Assembly (NCBI RefSeq): GCF_003711515.1
Contig: NW_021167079.1
Span: 5,197,234 to 5,261,233 of the forward strand
DNA from: Sodiomyces alkalinus F11
Lineage: Eukaryota > Ascomycota > Sordariomycetes > Glomerellales > Plectosphaerellaceae
Length of the DNA: 64,000 nt
Direction: 5' to 3'
This document shows positions 21,332 through 32,311 of this stretch, piece after piece. Made by a program: the position numbers and the translations under genes. Under the pieces are notes generated by a model. That model did no database searches, was not told the origin of the DNA, and was given only the letters and a program-made list of their open reading frames with translations. How positions within the stretch are numbered: position 1 is the first letter of the stretch; each line of letters begins with the position of its first letter.

Positions 21332-24300
21332 TGTGGAAACGGCAAAGGGAGAACCGTTTCGACGTTAAAGGAAAGGCTCGAGGTAGAAAGTCGGGGACTG
21401 CTGGAGAGGGGAGAAAATATGCAACGGTCCTCAGAATCTCAGGGCCGATCCTGACTTGATATTTTTTTTCCCCCACGACAACAGGGCGCGAAGCTGAAGC
21501 TCCGTCAATCAAGCTGCAGCTAGAGAATTCCAGGTCAACCGCGGTGATGACGGTTGGGGATTGTTGAACGGTTTCCCGGATAGCTTTCACGGGTTTTTTT
21601 TTGCAGAAAGCGGTTATGGGGCAGGTGCTTTTTTGCCGTAACAATAGCTTCCACACCGTTGAGGCACAGGAAAGGGGGCGAGAAGAGAATTGACACAGTC
21701 CCCGTCTCTTGAGTTCTTTCTCGGCCCTCGCTGGTCGCCGAAATTGCGGGAAATATTGGAAAGGAAGGGAAAGAGGAGTTGAGTTAAAGGAACGGGCAGG
21801 AATAAGATAGGTGAGGAGGAAAGACCGGAGGAAAATGGAAGATCCTGAAGCAAGCGTGGACGAAGGTAGACAGGTAGTTTGGTACCTACAAGTCAGAACA
21901 AAAATGGAGTTTGGCCTCGGGTGGGAAAGTACCTCTGTTGTATTAGATCTTATTCTTGGGATTGCGGTCCCTTAGCTACCTAGGTACAGTACTGGTACAG
22001 TGCATTTGAGGTGAGCAAAAGGGGGTGGAACTGGATAGGTATCGTAGGTACCTTAGGTACCTTAGATAAAGTCTTAAAAGGACAGGACCACGACTCGTCA
22101 TCTTTTGTCGCGTCGTGTTTCTGTAGACGGTGGCCCCACGACGGATTATTCCATTCACAGAGAGCCTCGCAACTATTTGATCCCCTGAGGCATATGGAAT
22201 ATTACATACACCGCCGTTTGTCAGGAGTGCTGCGGGATTCCTCCTGGACGTACCTACCGAAGCAATAAGTGTAGTTACTCCCGCTGAAAAAAAAATCCCT
22301 TGTTAGGCGCTGGGATACTGTACGGATACTAAATTCCTGTATATACTCCGTACATTAAGGTAGTTTAGATATCAGTACTGAGTTCCCTCGACACAAATAA
22401 GAATATTCCACGTGAAGGGAAATGGTGTGGATAAACGGCGTGGAACTAGGTAATTACAGTGTAGCTCAGCACCAAGCACCCTTTGTAGCTTCGAACGGTG
22501 GTTTGCCCAGGTACAGAGACCCTGAACCCCCCGGAAGGTGACTTGATAACGATTCAGGGACTGGTCCGAAAAGTCGCCGGTGTCCATTAGAGACCTCGTC
22601 CATTGCCACGCAGGCAGGTATGCGAGATGAGCCCCTTGGGCTCGGTGCTCGAATCAATTTTGAACTGGACCAAGTTAAAGTCTGCTTCATGGTGCATCTG
22701 CTTGATGGAAAGGCTTCGCTAGGACAAGCAAGTCTGTGAGGTCCATCAAAACTGCCTAAGGTAGTCAATTCGCAGCGTTCTCCGTACAGGTATTATCTCT
22801 ATGCGCTCTGTCCATCCATACATTTGGGGAGTGGATCCGTCTGTTTCGTATGTATTCGTAAATAACTATAGAGTACCTTACACCACTAACAATACAGGAG
22901 AGAAAACAGTTAGTTCTCCCGGCCAGTTCTTAGGACGGTAAATGACAGCTGTTCTATATCCCAATACCTACAGTAATTACTCCGTACCTTAACAGACTTC
23001 GTAATTATGTCCATGTCCTACCTCCGCGAACCGTACAATGCGATTTCCGCGTCCATCTAAGCAATTCCCCTTATTATTAACTGGGCCCCGGGAAGGTCCA
23101 CTGGCGGCGATGGAGCGGGATTTCAGAGTACCTTAGTGAAACAGTCACGTACCTAGGTACCTAGGTAATGTACCTTAGTTACCTTAAGGTAGTGAGAATT
23201 GGCCCTGCATCATACTACGTGGCGAGTATTTGATGTCCCATGTCACCGGGACGCAAAAGCATCAGACTTGATCCGATTATTACGAATATACTAATAGGGT
23301 AATTAATAGGGGTCAGGTTTTTGTTCCGTGGGTAATTACTAATTAAGGGTCCTCGATATCAGTCCAAATGCAGACATCCTCATCCCTGGATATGCAGACC
23401 GTACGAGGTTGCTTGGCTCACTGCCCGGTATAATCAGGTAAAAAGAAGCATAACTTATTGCCCGGCCATGTATACATGAGCTGAACCCGGTCATATGTTT
23501 AAATTCGAACGTTTCCGGGGTCGGTGCTGATATTGTTACTCACTTTTCCTCGAAGCGACCGATACATGTGCATGAGGGGATTACCATCCTAGCCGTGAAA
23601 TACGATACTGTGTATGGACTGATGGTTGAATAGGGGCCTGACCAACGCCCCATCAACGTTGTACACTTCGGTTCGTGGTTCGTTCTGGGCGCGCTTCACT
23701 GAACTGACAGTATGAGCCCGGTCCGCGAAGACCGAAATCGATAAACGGCTGTGAACCACTTCCATCTACCACAGACATGCAAATAACACCCCAACAAGCC
23801 GACCAAGGAGCCAGATGGCTGTAGATCGAGCATCCAAGACGAAGGAAGGCGAGACGAAGGTGTGTCGACGGATGGGCTGCCACCAACACTACACGGATCA
23901 GAGCTAGAGTTTGGAAGACGTGGGAGGGCAGGCGACGAGCCCCGATCAGATTAGGCAGCGAAGAATCCAGGAAACGGTTGAATTACGCAGTATTGGCCAG
24001 GGATAGGTATGGTAGGCTGCTCGGTGTGAAGGCCAGCACAGCACGAAAAGTCTGGTTGTACGTAATCACGCGGTAAGCCCGAGTCTCAACCCGCTGACGT
24101 CATATAAGCCAAAGCCAAGGCTTAATGGAAAGCAACTGAGGACGAAGACGACGACTGCCCAGCGCAACCTTTACCCGACTCGGTAGGAAGTACGTGTACA
24201 GGCTGAGGCTATCAAATGAGGTAGGTAGGTAGGTATCGATGGTGCTACTGAGGGTATCATTACTTCATAGACTGGGGTTCTCAACGCGGTCTGCCCTGTC

Positions 24301-24515
24301 GTTTCGTACATAAGGTACTCTGTAGTTGCTCTCCTGCCATTCAAATATCTTCCGTTGCGTGTCATCACGTACGTTACCGACCACCACGACAATCAAACAG
24401 CAGGACCTTGACGTTCGGAACACCATACCACATACATACCACATATAGTACACAGTCAGCGTTGTCGATTTTTTTCGTACCTAACACAACCAAAGGGGAA
24501 CCGAGAACCGCAAAA
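21332..24515. other. Long divergent intergenic region between NRP1 and the PMP3-like gene
   Basis: About 3.2 kb without a supportable gene. Short palindromic words recur: TAGGTACCTTAGGTACCTTAG-type at 22045-22065, TACTCCGTAC at about 22345, and a dense cluster at 23127-23192 with repeated ACCTAGGTACCTAGGT and CCTTAAGGTAG words. There is also a GTAG tetranucleotide run near 24220-24234. Open frames are short and lack coding bias. Confidence 0.55.
23127..23192. repeat. Dense cluster of CCTAGG / CCTTAAGG-type palindromic words
   Basis: Within about 65 bp the words GTACCTTAG, GTACCTAGGTAC, CTAGGTA and ACCTTAAGGTAG follow each other. They belong to the same intergenic word family found at more than ten other places in the window. 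Confidence 0.6.
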
Positions 24516-24924
24516 ATGAGTGCTATTTCAGCCGTTATCATCGTCATCATCACTCTCTTTGGTACGCTTCAACGTTGTTCCTTTTCGCCAAATTTACGAG
24601 ACAAGAGCTAACCCGAAGTCTGCATACAGTGCCGCCCATCGGCGTTCTAGCGGTGGCCGGCTGTGGAATGGGTAAGTTGCCTCCGCCGAGCGTCTGATCC
24701 CGCCAACATCGAACTGCAAACCGTAGGTGCTAATATGCTTTGCAGATTTCATTGTCAACATCCTTCTTACCATCCTCGGATTCCTGCCAGGCCTCATCCA
24801 CGCGCTATACGTCGAATATGTTTACTATGACCGGCGGGAGCAGATCCGGCAGGGTGCGATCATCACAGGTCGTGCTCCTGGTATCTATAGCGAGAACGTT
24901 CAGAGCGGCGGTACACGACGGTAA
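24516..24924 (+). CDS. UPF0057 / PMP3-SNA family small membrane protein
   Basis: Three exons: 24516-24561, 24630-24671 and 24746-24924, giving 88 aa. Introns are 68 and 74 bp (GTACGC...ACAG and GTAAGT...GCAG). The spliced product has the family pattern: a first hydrophobic helix (AVIIVIITLF) running into VPPIGVLAVAGCGMD, then a second helix FIVNILLTILGFLPGLIHALYV. A hydrophilic tail with YYDRREQIRQG makes it longer than the 55-aa yeast Pmp3 and nearer to the SNA2 size. Family members are small proteolipids of plasma or vacuolar membranes that affect ion homeostasis and are often stress-induced; the role here is inferred. The hydrophobic core and the Gly-Cys-Gly junction exist only after splicing, which strongly supports the model. 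Confidence 0.9.
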
Positions 24925-26531
24925 ATGGCGGGGCAAATATGTTGAAATGGCTGGGAAAATCACGATGGCCGGGGGCCCGGGCGTTGGACGGTTTCAGTCT
25001 CTTCGGAAAGGTCAGAACATTGGCGATGTCACTTTCGAAGTACTCAAGGGGAAAGCTCATCCGGGACGTGTGAGGTGCAATGCTAATGCGTTCTTTGCAC
25101 CGGAGGCCTTGCGCAAGCCGGAGAGATATTCATGATCACCTGGTCCAAATGGAACAAGCACAGGCATCCGCCTGTCTTATATGTTTCCCACGGCCCAGGG
25201 GCATCTGAAAGGATAATAGAATATATATCGAGCTTCTCTGGAACGCTGAGATCAGCCCAGTATGCGCAGACTGGGAGTGTGGTGCCATATTCCCAGAAGC
25301 CAATCAATGCGCAACTCCCAAGCCGTGCAAAGAAGAAGAAAAAGAAGAAAATCTTCATGGGTTGGGTTTACGTACATGCAAGCCTGTAACGGCCTGCCGA
25401 GGGATACCCAGGTGAATCTTCAACGCGATGACGAGAAACCCGAGGGAGACTAGGTATGAGGCAAACCATCTCAACTGATCGGAAATGTGAATAATCGGCG
25501 GGGTGCAGATTCCTCCGACGAGCTGACGACGAGCTGAACCATCGGACACGTCAATCTATCTTCGGAAACACTTACCTCCCAGGGCGTCCCGCTCGCTGTT
25601 CACAGCTCCCGTCTTAATAAGCAGCTGGAATCCGTAAATTATTTTCTAGTACTGCCAAGACGGCCTTTATTCCTGTAGCCCTGAAGTTTAGAAGACACAC
25701 AATTGAATTGTGGTCTGATTATGAGTAGTTGAAGACAATGGTGGAAGCAAGGCCAGTCGAGACAGTGCCATGCCCACTAAACAGTCCAAATGACACTGTA
25801 ACGTGCTGATTGGTTGCGCTTGCTTTCCCCGCTGACTGGACCCCTGTTATTCCAACGTCTGGCCCTTTGAACGGCAGCCACGACAGTCCGCAGCGCATAG
25901 TACATACGAATGTACTTCGTACTTTTACGCATTCAACTCGGGTCGCTGCAATATGCAATTTCACTCCTCTTCCTACTCTCCCCTCAGTATCCATCCATAC
26001 ATCATCCACCTTCTTCTTCGTTCCTCAGCCCCGTAGAATCGCGATTCGTCTCTCGTCCCCCGTACACTTATCTATGCCTGCGGGACATCGAATTATACCC
26101 CGTCTCTTTGGACCCTTCTGACTGCACAGTTGTCGATGCTACATCTCCACTCCGTCGCATCCGCAGAATCAACGTGTTGTTGAGGTGTCCGCGGACGCCA
26201 CGAAGCCCATGCCACACACGCAGCTCGGAATAAGGGCAGACGACGCATGCATGTTCATTTCTGTGGCCCTTTGCCTCCTCGACTGCCACTGCCATCCATT
26301 CATTCTCATAGTCACTCCTGTGCCTTGTCTTGTGGAGCGGCATCTCGACCATACGATTCAAAGCGCCCGCTCTGTACTATGCGCACTCAGCCGCTGATCT
26401 GATCCTCCCTGCGCCTGTGCCCTCCCCTCCCTTTTTTTCTCCCCCGGCGGGTCGACAACGGACTCGGGTGCTCCTAAGAACACCCAGCTACCTCGTATAT
26501 ATAATCTGCCCGCCGAGCTTCCCTGCCCGAA
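24925..26531. other. Intergenic region downstream of the PMP3-like gene
   Basis: Contains a GTACTTCGTAC word at about 25914-25924 and an A/G tract at 25331-25351. Open frames are short and biased to Ser/Pro/Arg. The last 200 bp are probably the 5' leader of the next gene. No gene is supported. Confidence 0.55.
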
Positions 26532-28067
26532 ATGGACGGGGGAAGCATGTTGAGGGACCTTTCTGGCCCACCTCAACAGCAAAACCCTACTCCCACTTCC
26601 CCAGGTCGTCCCAAGACCTCGACTTCTCCAATTTCACGCCCGACCAAGAAGAGATCAAGACGCTCCTCGTTGCCTCTTTCTTTCCCTCTGTTGTTCCAAT
26701 CGAACAAGTCCTCGACCTCACTCGTACATTTTACTGCCAAGGGCAAACCCATCCCGCTTGACGATGACACTACCGCTCACCGTACTTCGGCTCTGAGAGA
26801 GCTCAATACACATTATCCTTCTCGACTGCGCTACGCCAAGTCTACAGGAACCCAAAATAGCGCCTACTCCCAGCCCGTTCTTGTACGAACATATTCCGGT
26901 GGTCGCGGCAGGACGTCTAACGCCACTCGCAGCGCTACTGGAGGCGATAAAGCGGGCTATGGTCCAGGCACATCGGTGACTTCTGGCACCGCAGCGTCCG
27001 TCCGGCGTGTCGTCGCTTTCCGATCGCGACCTGGTGCTCAACAATATGGCCTTTTGAGCATGGCCAGGGCAAAGGTTTTAAGAGGGTCTCAGGCCCATGA
27101 TGCTACCGTCAAGCTCCCGCCCATTGAAGCCTACAGCTTCAAAAGTATGATGGCCAATCTAGAAGCCGAGGGCGGAGAAAGCGACATCAATGCCGACCTG
27201 GACCGCATTGCGGAGATCTGCGCCAGGTCTCGCTACTCATTGAGTAACCAATACGAAGTCCACGTCGCGCCTCATGGGTCTGGCGTAGCATTCCTGGCTT
27301 CTGCGTCATCCAGGCGTCAACTGGCTACCGGTCGGACACTGCAGGCCATGTCATCCGACGATGAGCGGAACAACAGACGGCACCGCAAGAAAGCGAGTCT
27401 CGGTGGCAAGCGAAGGAGTGTAGCCATAGGGACGCTGGAGACCATCATATCCTCCAGCGGCTCGTCTGAGGAAGGAAAATCGAAGGAAAAACTGGCAAGC
27501 GAAATCGCCGAGGAGGTCCGTGAACGAACCGCCCAGACAGCCTCCGCGTATCTGGCGGAAGGCGATAACGAGAATACTGGTTCTCGGACGAACCCAGAAG
27601 TCGACAACAATAGAAGGAAGCTCACCAGGAAAAAGTCCTCATCTCTGGCCACGGCCATGATAGGAAACGCTCGGCAGGTCCCGAGCGCCAGCGATGCTGC
27701 TTCCGCACGCAATTCTTCGTCTACGCTACTGAGTGAGCCGGCTCTCCCTAAAACGTCGACAAGCCATTTGGAAGTCCGCACTGAGCCAGATAATGTGAAC
27801 GAAAACGCTTCGAACAAGGTCGGCGAACAGCCAGGTACCGAAGGCCCTCGTCTGGAAGCTGGGGACGAGACGCAATCCCCCGAGCCAAGAGGTTTGCTGG
27901 AAGGCTTGAGTGGCTGGATGCCGGCTTGGTCGCTTCCCCCGGTAATGGCTCTCAGCCCTGCTTCGGCCCAAGGGGGCGCATCGCCAAGTCACGCCGAAGG
28001 AAGTCTGCGAGAATTGCTGAAATCAGCGGCAGACGTGAGGGGAAAGGGTAAGGGGGTTGAGAAGTAA
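26532..28067 (+). CDS. Uncharacterised basic Ser-rich protein; reading frame appears to slip near the 5' end
   Basis: I do not recognise the family. An uninterrupted frame of 511 aa starts at ATG 26532 (MDGGSMLRDLSG). From about 26757 on, this frame looks coding: LRELNTHYPSRLRYAK, VKLPPIEAYSFKSMMANLEA, ADLDRIAEICARSRYSLSNQ, and a Ser-rich, charged C-terminal part ending LLKSAADVRGKGKGVEK. Between about 26605 and 26758, however, another frame has typical C/G-ending codon use and a structured sequence (DLDFSNFTPDQEEIKTLL, FFPSVVPIEQVLDLTRTF), ending at TGA 26759-26761. The annotated frame there is a Ser/Arg/Pro run typical of a shadow. A 56-nt intron (26549-26604) could explain the first switch, but the return to frame needs a +1 step. 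No domain or localisation signal is evident. Confidence 0.6.
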   Translation: MDGGSMLRDLSGPPQQQNPTPTSPGRPKTSTSPISRPTKKRSRRSSLPLSFPLLFQSNKSSTSLVHFTAKGKPIPLDDDTTAHRTSALRELNTHYPSRLRYAKSTGTQNSAYSQPVLVRTYSGGRGRTSNATRSATGGDKAGYGPGTSVTSGTAASVRRVVAFRSRPGAQQYGLLSMARAKVLRGSQAHDATVKLPPIEAYSFKSMMANLEAEGGESDINADLDRIAEICARSRYSLSNQYEVHVAPHGSGVAFLASASSRRQLATGRTLQAMSSDDERNNRRHRKKASLGGKRRSVAIGTLETIISSSGSSEEGKSKEKLASEIAEEVRERTAQTASAYLAEGDNENTGSRTNPEVDNNRRKLTRKKSSSLATAMIGNARQVPSASDAASARNSSSTLLSEPALPKTSTSHLEVRTEPDNVNENASNKVGEQPGTEGPRLEAGDETQSPEPRGLLEGLSGWMPAWSLPPVMALSPASAQGGASPSHAEGSLRELLKSAADVRGKGKGVEK

Positions 28068-29023
28068 ACCAATGGAGACTGGGAGGTTCCGCCGGGTATA
28101 CCGAAACTGTGTGTTGCTACAATTGGGGCGATTTTGCCGAGTTGATAACTTTCCATTCGAAACATGCGGACATGGTCTAGTCGAATACGGAGGTGGCGTT
28201 GAAATGCGGATGGTGTTTTCGCATGTTCGAGGATGGGGGTTTTGAGGGTTGACGGAAATCTACCAGGCGTCAAGCATGGGGGAGTTAACGATCTTTGGGA
28301 AATTTCGTGGCAGGTCGGCCAGTGTGATCTCCTACCAAACGGAGACTTTACTCGAGAAATTACGGCAATTGGTGTTCTTGTTGTGAGGTTATTTATACCT
28401 TCAGCATGCTTGCAAAGGGTGATGAGGACGGGAGAGGGTTGGCGTTCCGTTCCGTTTTACCAAAGTCTGCTGTCCAGAGGAATCCAACATGGGTCCGACC
28501 CAAGAGCACAGATAAGGCGCACTCCTATAGTCATCGTTATCACAACATCTCTGGGGGATAATCAAAGTGGCGGAGGCCATATATGCAGCTGCTGAGATGT
28601 ACTATACAGGCCACAGACCCTTTCACGTCGACTGGACCGACACCCAATCGCCGGCTCATCTTCACCCTACAGCAGTGAGAATGAACTGTTCTGTTCTTTC
28701 GTGCCTGGCCCACGCACCTGATGCTGGTCTGGCTCTCACACCAGCTCCTTTCGAGTGTAGCTTCACCCGAGATGCGTAAAATAGCGATACCGAAATCACC
28801 GAAATACTATTCGCTTGACCTGAACATGAAAACCTAGAGTCCTTCTTGACGGTTGTACATAACGCCGCTAACTCCACGCCTTGAGAATGCTGAATACCCA
28901 TAAAGAACATGGACTGAGATGCCGAAGGTAAAACAATTTCTTCGCCGTATATTGGGCGAAAAATGCGATCACATCATATGAGTGAGGGGGGGACGACCGG
29001 TGTTGCGAATCCACACTCGCCTT
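28068..29023. other. Convergent intergenic region
   Basis: Lies between the stop of the uncharacterised gene and the CTK1 stop (minus strand). It holds the two 3' flanks. No gene or repeat of note is seen. Confidence 0.55.
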
Positions 29024-32000
29024 CTAAACATCTCTGGCTGCGGTGATGTTGTCCACAGGTTGGGGCGGTTTCCCCTCAAGATGAACTCGCTTCACGTCCC
29101 CTCGTTGATCATGCATGTCGTTCTCGCGCTTGCGCTCTTTCTCCTTTGCCCGAGCTGCGTGGCGCGCCTCTCTGTCTCGCCGCTCGTTCTCACGTCGGTG
29201 TTGTTTTGATTCGAGTTCGTGCCAGTCGCCTTCTAGCGTCGCCAATCTAAAATATGCAGTTAGCATGTTTGATACCTAGGTAGGTGAAGCAGATAAAAGT
29301 CCCCCTTCCCGCATCGAGACTTACTCTACAGCTTGCCGAGGAGCGGGATCCTCAGTCGTGAAGTAGGCGTGCTGAAGGGCTTCGGCGGCAGTGGGGCGTT
29401 TGGCCGGATCGTACTTGAAGATGGAACAGAGGAGATCGTAGGCCGCAGGTGTCAACTTGTCCTTGTACTTTGCAGCAAAAGTGTTGGGTTGACGGTATCC
29501 AGGTCGTAGTAGTTGGAACCAGGGCATGTCGACCAAACCAGGCCACTCTGCCTTGTTCGGAGTCCCCATGACACTATATATCTTATCTAGTTGGCTGATC
29601 TCCCCACCGTCACCGGGGAACGTGGCGTGGCGCGTGAAGAACTCCATCATGATGCAGCCCGTGCTCCAGATATCGCACGCCGGTCCATATCGAGTCTCGC
29701 CGAGGAGAAGCTCTGGGGGCCGGTACCAGATGGTAATCACGCGGTTTGTGTAATCCAGCTGGTGGTGTTTGGCATAGAACCGGGCGAGGCCGAAGTCAGC
29801 GAGCTTGAGAATCCCATCGTTGCTGACAAGGATATTGGCGGCTTTCAGGTCGCGATGAAGAACTCCGCGGTTATGGAGGTAGTCCAAGCCCTCAAACATC
29901 TGCTTGGCCAAATGCTTTTTCTGCGCCGCATCGAGTTTGAACGTTGGGTGGTTGAGAAGACCTGTCAAGTCGTGGGAGAGGTATTCGAAGACCATGAAGC
30001 AATCGTTTCTCTCAACCATGACTTCTTGAAGCTGAACGATGTTGGGATGTCGAAGAGATTGGAGCAGTTTAATCTCTCGCACAGCCGTGACTGGGAAGCC
30101 ATCTTTCTCACCTTCCATGCGGATCCTCTTCAGGGCAACTAGACGCTTGGTGTAGACATGAAGGCCCCTGAAGACCTTCCCGTAGGTACCTGAGCCTACC
30201 ACAGACTCGTTTCCGGGCTTGCGGAAATACACCGACTCTGACTTGACCAAGTCTTCAGTCAAGCTCTGTCGGGGCTTCAGTCGCTTCATTTTCTTCTTCA
30301 CGGTCCGCGTCTTCGGGGGTGGAGGTGGTTTAGGGCCGGGTGGAGGAGGATGATGCCTCGGTTCATGCCTTCCTCTGGCAGACGCGGGCTCTGTCGGAGC
30401 TCCACGTGGAGGGTCCCGCGATCGCTGATCCGGTTGCTGGGGGCGGTGGTCTGGCTGCGGCGGGGCATCACGCTTCGGAGGTGCAGCGTTGAACTTCTGG
30501 GAAATTTCTGGCTTGGGCGCCGTCGGAGCTGGCTTCGCAGACGCCTTAAATGCGAAGCTGAACTTCGACGATGCCGCCGACTGAGTGGATGGCCCTGATG
30601 GAGGGGGCCGGTTGGGAGGAGGCATCTCCTTATCCTCGATTTTCTCTGGTGGAGTCTTATCTTCGACCTGCAAGTCTATTGACGGCCGGAACGGATTCTG
30701 TTTGTCCTCTGGGGCTTCTTCTCCTTTGTCGCTTGGTGCATTTGTCGTGGCAGAGCTGGGAAGTTGTGACTTCACATCGTCTGCCTGGGCGAGCGAGCCC
30801 CGACCGCTTGAACTTTGAGCATTCAAAGTCCATGTAAGATTCTTAACATTGGCAGATCTGTAGCCAGCCCGTCCAGAACCAAACTGGTTGCCACGAAAAG
30901 ATCCACCGCCTCGGTAGGTATTACCTCTGGGATACTGCTGCATTGGCCCCGTCGGAGCAGAAGGCGGCGGCGAGTATGAAGATGCTTGGTACGGAGCTTG
31001 TGAATTGTTCTGCGGCACATAGGCTGCCTGCGGATACTGTGCTGGATGTTGACTGTCGGGAGTTAGCATGCTGTTGGTGGTACATGGGGAGAAGCTCGTG
31101 GGAGTGTTAGTCACGTACTGTTGGTGGGGAGAGCCGCTCCAAGCATTCCTAGCACCATATGGCGAATGATTGGGCGAGCTATGGTATGGATTGGGGGTGA
31201 CATGAGGAGATTGCGAATATTGGCGAGGATCATTGTAACCAGGATTACCGGAAAATGCACTGTGCATCTGCTGCCGGGCACCAAAGCTACCGCGATGACC
31301 TCGTCCTGTCATGTTTACTTCAATGCTATTGGCACCAGAGGATGGCCCGTCTCGAGTGGATTTCGGTCCGTTCCCCTGTTTCGTTCGATGTCCTGAACCC
31401 CTGCTGGTGGAACGTGATCGGCGGCGAGGACGTTCTGGACGACGGTCGTCGTGAGGGGACAGTGGGGATCGCGGTCTGGGGGATCGAGCCCGATAGGCAG
31501 AACGCGGAGATCGAGTCCGTCCACGCGTGTGACCCTTTCCGTGATAGCTAGGGGGCGACCGCTCTGTACGACGGGAATCCGATCTAACCCTGGCCGAGGA
31601 TCGTGATCGACTGCGACGTCGGTCCTGTCGTCTCTTCTGTCTAGAGTCCGTGCGCGAGTCGCCGGGATCCAGAGAAGGTGTATGATTGCGGGGTGCACGG
31701 GTATCTGGGTGTTCGTCGTCTCTCTCGTCTTTCGCGTCTCTCGCGTCTCTCGCGTCTCTCGCGTCTCTCGGGGTTCGTAAAGTCCGGCCGGGGCTGTCGT
31801 CTCGCCTCGACCGTTTCCTGTCCCACTCAGGCGAGACCGAGCTCCGACTTCTCGGTCGTTTGGTTGAAGGCGATAACGAAGGTCCACCGCGACCCCGGCG
31901 GGGACTTGGACTACGTGTGCGTTGACGGCCACCTCTGTGATCACGCCGGAACTGGTCGTCAATGTCTCGAGAGCGAGGAGGCTGATAGCGATCTTCTTGG

Positions 32001-32311
32001 CGCTCGTTCCGCCGGCGAGAGGAGCGAGATTGGCGATGTGATCTGTCTTTCCCACGTTCTGATGGATTCCCGTGGATCGGGAGGTTCGATCGGTCGGAAG
32101 ATCGACGATGCTTGAGCTGCGTCCCCCTAGGATCGGTTTCAGGCTGTTTCTCCGTTTCGTCGTTGCGCGGTCGATGAGGCGTGGGAGATACAGATCTACG
32201 AGAGACTATCCCACCTTGACCTGCTCTGCCTCGATCTCTGCGCTCTTGGGCGTCTCTCCGATCGTCGTTCATGGCGACATGCCGGGGACGTTGGGCTTGG
32301 GAGGGATCCAT
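29024..32311 (-). CDS. ctk1: CTD kinase catalytic subunit CTK1 (CDK12-like)
   Basis: Cyclin-dependent kinase that phosphorylates the RNA polymerase II C-terminal domain (mainly Ser2) during elongation. Two exons, 29325-32311 and 29024-29246, with a 78-bp intron (GTAAGT...TTAG), giving 1069 aa. If the intron is ignored, the frame stops two bases past the donor. The spliced end (QAVELATLEGDWHELESKQ, then a charged helix) matches the conserved tail of fungal CTK1. The N-terminal 680 residues are Arg/Ser-rich and then Gln/Pro-rich, typical of CDK12/13 and CTK1. Kinase domain from about 696: GSGTYG (706-711), VALK lysine 728, a PITAIRE-like helix FPVTAVRE, HRDLKAANIL (Asp 821), DFG (Asp 839), and an activating Thr in LDYTNRVITIWYRPPE (about 855). 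Start ATG at 32311; a second Met is 13 codons downstream. Divergent from glycogen synthase. Confidence 0.95.
31727..31770 (-). repeat. 9-bp tandem repeat in CTK1 coding sequence
   Basis: Four to five copies of a 9-bp unit (GCGTCTCTC on the plus strand) encode a repeated Arg-Asp-Ala tripeptide in the disordered N-terminal part of CTK1, followed by the degenerate copies KDERD. The unit is a multiple of three, so copy-number change would keep the frame. Confidence 0.75.

Noticed and set aside
29591..30142. 183-codon plus-strand frame
   Set aside because: Antisense to the conserved CTK1 kinase domain, which is clearly the coding strand.
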